Positions 34,583 to 37,364 of a stretch of 37,364 nt of DNA are shown in pieces. The number at the start of each line of letters is the position of its first letter. Positions within the stretch are counted from its first letter, which is position 1. The DNA is from Natronococcus amylolyticus DSM 10524 (GTDB lineage Archaea > Halobacteriota > Halobacteria > Halobacteriales > Natrialbaceae). The notes under the pieces were generated by a model that saw only the letters and a list, made by a program, of their open reading frames with translations, was not told the DNA's origin and made no database searches. The stretch covers positions 65,927 through 103,290 of the forward strand of contig NZ_AOIB01000038.1 in assembly GCF_000337675.1 (NCBI RefSeq), written 5' to 3'. The position numbers were made by a program, and so were the translations under genes.

Positions 34583-35395
34583 TTATGAGGTGGCTTCGGA
34601 TAGTCTACGAAGGTAGGCTCCGGCGAAGAGTACCCCGAGGAGCGGGGGAACGATCGTCCCGACGAGAATCGGAGCCGAGATCTCAATGCCCTCTCCCATA
34701 TCCACGACCGTAATTGCGGTCAGCGTCGGCGCGATCAACGCTGCAAAGACGAGCAATACACCGGCACAGACGTAGCCCCACGGCCGTGAACGGTGTAGCC
34801 AGATGGCGGTGATGGCGAGTGACGGAACCAGAATGCCGAGATCGATAACGTAGGTGTGGGCCGCCTCCGGCCCGAACTGCGCAATGGCGGACGGGAGTTC
34901 ACCTGCAAGCAGGGCAGAAACGATGTCGAATAGCCACATGAACGTGAGGCCGACCGCTGCCACCGCGAGGAACACGACGTACAACCGTACCGAGATTTCG
35001 TCGTGGAGTGCGTCGTATACCCGTCTCGAGTTCGTTGTTACAATGCCACTGAGGAGTGTGAACACAGCGAGGGCAAACAGTGCAACGTAGCCGAGAAAAA
35101 AGTCGTTGTAGGCGACGACGAACGCGTAGTGGGTCCACATGTAGGCCATGAACGCGAGAGAACCCAGCCAGATGAAGCGTCCACGAAGTGAGCCACGGAC
35201 AGCCAGCCAGAGACCGACTGCGAGTGTGGGAACCCCGAGGAAAAGGACGACCGCGTCTTGGGCTTGCAAGCGGAGAAGTTCGAACCCTGACTCGACGTAG
35301 TGTCCGTCTCGAAGGAGACCGAGCGCACTCGCAACCACCGCCAGAAGCAAGAGGGCCACCGTCGCGGCGGTCTCGTACCGACTCGGTTGTGTCAT
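34583..35395 (-). CDS. multi-helix membrane protein of unknown function, lower GC
   Basis: The 270-residue protein has about seven to eight hydrophobic helices, starting after MTQPSRYETA and ending in LLGVLFAGAYLRR. No recognised motif was found. The gene is visibly lower in GC and uses more mixed codons than most neighbours, which suggests recent acquisition. It stands alone between larger gaps on both sides (247 bp and 210 bp). Confidence 0.65.
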   Translation of the reverse strand: MTQPSRYETAATVALLLLAVVASALGLLRDGHYVESGFELLRLQAQDAVVLFLGVPTLAVGLWLAVRGSLRGRFIWLGSLAFMAYMWTHYAFVVAYNDFFLGYVALFALAVFTLLSGIVTTNSRRVYDALHDEISVRLYVVFLAVAAVGLTFMWLFDIVSALLAGELPSAIAQFGPEAAHTYVIDLGILVPSLAITAIWLHRSRPWGYVCAGVLLVFAALIAPTLTAITVVDMGEGIEISAPILVGTIVPPLLGVLFAGAYLRRLSEATS

Positions 35396-35605
35396 GCTGT
35401 GTCACCTCCCTCGGTTCGTCAGAAAAAGATTCGCCACGGGCCTGCGAAAGGCTCTGTAGTCCGCTCTCGGGTCGTCGCCTGTTCTCCCACCTACTGTCGA
35501 TTCTGGCAGACGGTTCAACGGTTACTAATCTGACCTGCGTAACGCCTCTGCTCGCTCGAATCCGGTACGAATACGCAACACCGAACCCGGACTACCGACT
35601 TACCG

Positions 35606-36577
35606 CTACATGTAGCCCAGATCGCGCAGGCGCTCCATCAGGTCCTCCTTGTCCTGGGCGCGGCCCGCGCGCTCGGTCGTCCCCTCGAGATCCTGGAGCC
35701 AGGCGGGGTCGTCCTCGGTCTTCTCGGTGCTGATCTCGCTGCCTAGCGATCGGAACCCTTCCCAGTACTTCGGCGAGACGGGCGTGTCGGCGGGCTCGAG
35801 GCCCTCCGGCAGGTCGTCTTTCCCCTCGGGGACGTAGCCCTCGTCGGGGAACTCCGCAACGGTGTCGGGGACGACGAAGTTCCAGAACGCCTCCCAGACG
35901 GCGGCCTCCTCGAACTGCAGGATGGACTGGATCCGGTCGTGGGGCGGGTAGATGTCGGGGTCGTGACGCGGCGAGAAGAACGTCTCGTCGGCGCGGGCCT
36001 CCTGTTCGTCCCAGCGGACGCCCGAGAGGATGCCGTCGATGTCGTGCTCCTCGAGCGCGTTGTTGAGCGCAACCGTCTTCAGCAGGTGGTTGCCGACGTA
36101 GGTGTCGAGCAGGAACGGGAACGTCTCCTCCTCGTACTCGAGCAGGTCACGGACGTGGTGGCGGTTCTGCTCGGAGAGCTCCTCAATCTCGATCTCGTCG
36201 CCGGGCTCGAGGCCGTGTTCGTCGACGTAGTCGCCGACGTCCTCGTTGCGCGCGTAGATGACTTCCAGGTCCCACTTCTCGGCCCAGTCGTCGACGAAGT
36301 CGTGGATTTCGTCGAAGTGCTGGTAGTGGTCGATGAAGATCGCCGGCGGCACCTCGAGGTCGTACCGTTCGGCGACCTCCTTGACGAAGTACAACACGAG
36401 CGTCGAGTCCTTCCCGCCGGTCCACATGACCGCGGGGTTCTCGTACTGCTCTAAGCCCTGGCGGGTGACCTCGACGGCCTTCTCGATCTTGTCGTTGATG
36501 TGCGGGTAGTCCTCGGGATCCTCTCCCTCGCCGTCCTCGTAGTTTACGTCGACGTAGTCGGGGAAGTTCTCGGTCAT
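35606..36577 (-). CDS. PAPS reductase/CysD-like (sulfate adenylyltransferase subunit 2-type) protein
   Basis: The 323-residue protein has the PP-loop-like signature WTGGKDSTLVLYF (TGGKDS, residues 53-58), then FIDHYQHFDEIHDF and GVRWDEQEARADETFFSPRHD, resembling CysD and PAPS reductases. It binds an adenylate-type nucleotide and acts in sulfur activation or reduction, or in related chemistry. No cysN or cysH partner is adjacent. The ATG at 36577 is preceded by AT-rich TAATTAGATATAATTA and a further GGTTTAACC about 30 bp upstream, both possible promoter elements. A Leu/Arg-rich C-terminus ends at 35606. Confidence 0.85.
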   Translation of the reverse strand: MTENFPDYVDVNYEDGEGEDPEDYPHINDKIEKAVEVTRQGLEQYENPAVMWTGGKDSTLVLYFVKEVAERYDLEVPPAIFIDHYQHFDEIHDFVDDWAEKWDLEVIYARNEDVGDYVDEHGLEPGDEIEIEELSEQNRHHVRDLLEYEEETFPFLLDTYVGNHLLKTVALNNALEEHDIDGILSGVRWDEQEARADETFFSPRHDPDIYPPHDRIQSILQFEEAAVWEAFWNFVVPDTVAEFPDEGYVPEGKDDLPEGLEPADTPVSPKYWEGFRSLGSEISTEKTEDDPAWLQDLEGTTERAGRAQDKEDLMERLRDLGYM

Positions 36578-36584
36578 CGTACTG

Positions 36585-36612
36585 TAATTAGATATAATTA
36601 GGAGGGTTAAAC
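36585..36612 (-). promoter_or_regulatory. AT-rich repeat and TATA-like box before the CysD-like gene
   Basis: TAATTA occurs at 36585-36590 and again at 36595-36600, separated by GATA. A GGTTTAACC TATA-like box follows at about 36605-36613, 28-36 bp from the start codon on the minus strand. The repeat could be a regulator site near the transcription start. Confidence 0.4.
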
Positions 36613-36726
36613 CGTTTGTGGGACCGGAAACCTCTGACGGAACTCCGGACGCCTAGTGGCACCTGACGGGTCGGCTGTTGGCGAGTGAACAAATCGTTTA
36701 TCTATCCGGGCTCGAGAACACTCAGC

Positions 36727-37338
36727 ATGATCGATGCGGTCGCTGTCGCGTTCGTCCTCGCCGGGATCGCCCTCCTGCTCTCCGGCACCGCCCTCTCCGT
36801 GTACGGCGTCGTCGCCCTCGGACTCGCCGCGGGCGCCGGCGGCGGGTATCTGGTCGGCCCCGCGGTCGGAGCCGCGCTTGGACTCGAAGGCGTCGCGGCC
36901 GCGGGAACCGCCGCCGCGCTCGGCGCGGTCGTCGGCGGCCTCGGGAGCTACCTCGTCCTGTCGGCGGCCGTCTCGCTTCTGGGGTTCGTCGTCGGGTCGT
37001 CCCTCACGCTCGCCGCGATCGCCGCGGTCGCTCCCGAGGGCGGCTGGCCCCTCGAGTGGGGGCTCGCGGTCGCCGTCGGCCTCGTCGCCGCGGTGCTCGG
37101 ACTGGTACTGACGCGGTGGGTGACCGCTGCGATCACCGCAGTCGTCGGCGCCGCGCTCGCCTCGCAGTCGCTCACCCCCGACACCGTGCTCGCCGCGGGA
37201 GAGACGCTGGCGCTCGAGCCGCTGCTGTTCGACGTCACCTCGCCGCTGTTCCTGGCGCTGGTCGCGCTCGGCCTCCTCTCGCAGTTCGGCCTGTTCTCGC
37301 TGGGGACCCTCCCGCGGCTCGTCCGGGCGGTTCCGGGA
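36727..37338 (+). CDS. multi-helix membrane protein, 3' end missing
   Basis: The ATG at 36727 opens a frame of 204 codons that stays open to the adapter at 37339. The product is almost entirely hydrophobic and Ala/Gly/Val/Leu-rich, with about seven to eight helices (for example LAGIALLLSGTALSVYGVVALGLAAG). It looks like the DUF4203/TMEM198-like type of small haloarchaeal membrane protein, with moderate certainty. A TTTATC TATA-like box lies about 30 bp upstream. The true C-terminus lies beyond the assembled sequence; the residues after 37338 are adapter translation. Confidence 0.7.
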
Positions 37339-37364
37339 CTGTCTCTTATACACATCTCTGATGG
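37339..37364. other. Tn5/Nextera adapter left on the contig end
   Basis: Bases 37339-37357 are the exact 19-bp mosaic end CTGTCTCTTATACACATCT. The last seven, CTGATGG, match the start of the reverse complement of the early Epicentre/Roche-style Nextera adapter (ending GCCATCAG in its own sense). The sequence is synthetic, not genomic. Frames crossing it give artefact peptides such as MYKRQ and MCIRDS. Confidence 0.95.

Noticed and set aside
36948..37355. minus-strand frame beginning MCIRDS, and a neighbour beginning MYKRQ
   Set aside because: The start is translation of the Nextera adapter, a known artefact pattern; the rest is antisense to the membrane gene.

Overview
The window reads as a piece of a haloarchaeal chromosome, most likely from Halobacteria and plausibly the Natrialbaceae, although the genus cannot be fixed from sequence alone. 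The evidence is high GC with strong G/C third positions, very acidic predicted proteins, Tat-type twin-arginine lipoprotein signals, TATA-like boxes about 25 bp before start codons that suggest leaderless genes, many CTCGAG hexamers, and typical haloarchaeal gene families. No rRNA, tRNA, CRISPR array or intact insertion sequence was seen. The right end is not genomic: the last 26 bases are a Tn5/Nextera mosaic end plus the start of an early Nextera adapter, so the window ends at a contig edge.

Left part (1-6.0 kb). A truncated PhaC-like hydrolase with Ser in place of the usual Cys nucleophile is followed by a formyltransferase-fold protein, a PadR regulator and two tiny zinc-ribbon proteins, then a gene-poor stretch (2.7-3.4 kb). 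Next come a lipoprotein gene, a VapB/VapC toxin-antitoxin pair lying between two copies of a 64-bp repeat, a small Tat-exported Cys-containing protein and a one-helix membrane protein.

Fructan block (6.0-9.6 kb). A GH32 fructan hydrolase with an extra N-terminal amidotransferase-like domain and a GH68 levansucrase face each other with overlapping stop codons. One would build levan or fructo-oligosaccharides from sucrose and the other would cut them. Neither shows a signal peptide. An SPFH/band-7 membrane protein, a UspA stress protein and a NarK-type nitrate/nitrite transporter follow.

Core metabolism block (13-23.6 kb). hisC, an AK6/Fap7-like kinase and a CDP-alcohol phosphatidyltransferase form a tight overlapping operon. 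They are followed by MBF1, triosephosphate isomerase, several small haloarchaeal proteins, an ornithine-cyclodeaminase-family dehydrogenase, a DHH phosphoesterase, a divergent Hsp20 / DJ-1-family pair, a COG1325 RNA-binding protein and a BASS-family transporter.

Right part (23.8-37.3 kb). A fused E1-like/YcaO protein with an intact zinc-cysteine set and a proline-rich C-terminus is the best candidate for an under-described function: archaeal azoline or thioamide peptide modification. Beyond it are a Tat lipoprotein, a sodium:solute symporter operon with an accessory membrane subunit, a cytidylate-kinase-like protein with no P-loop lysine, a lower-GC trans-3-hydroxyproline dehydratase gene, an aldo/keto reductase, a stand-alone E2-type acyltransferase domain, a flavin/PNPOx-like protein, a lower-GC membrane protein, a CysD/PAPS-reductase-like protein and a truncated membrane protein cut by the adapter.
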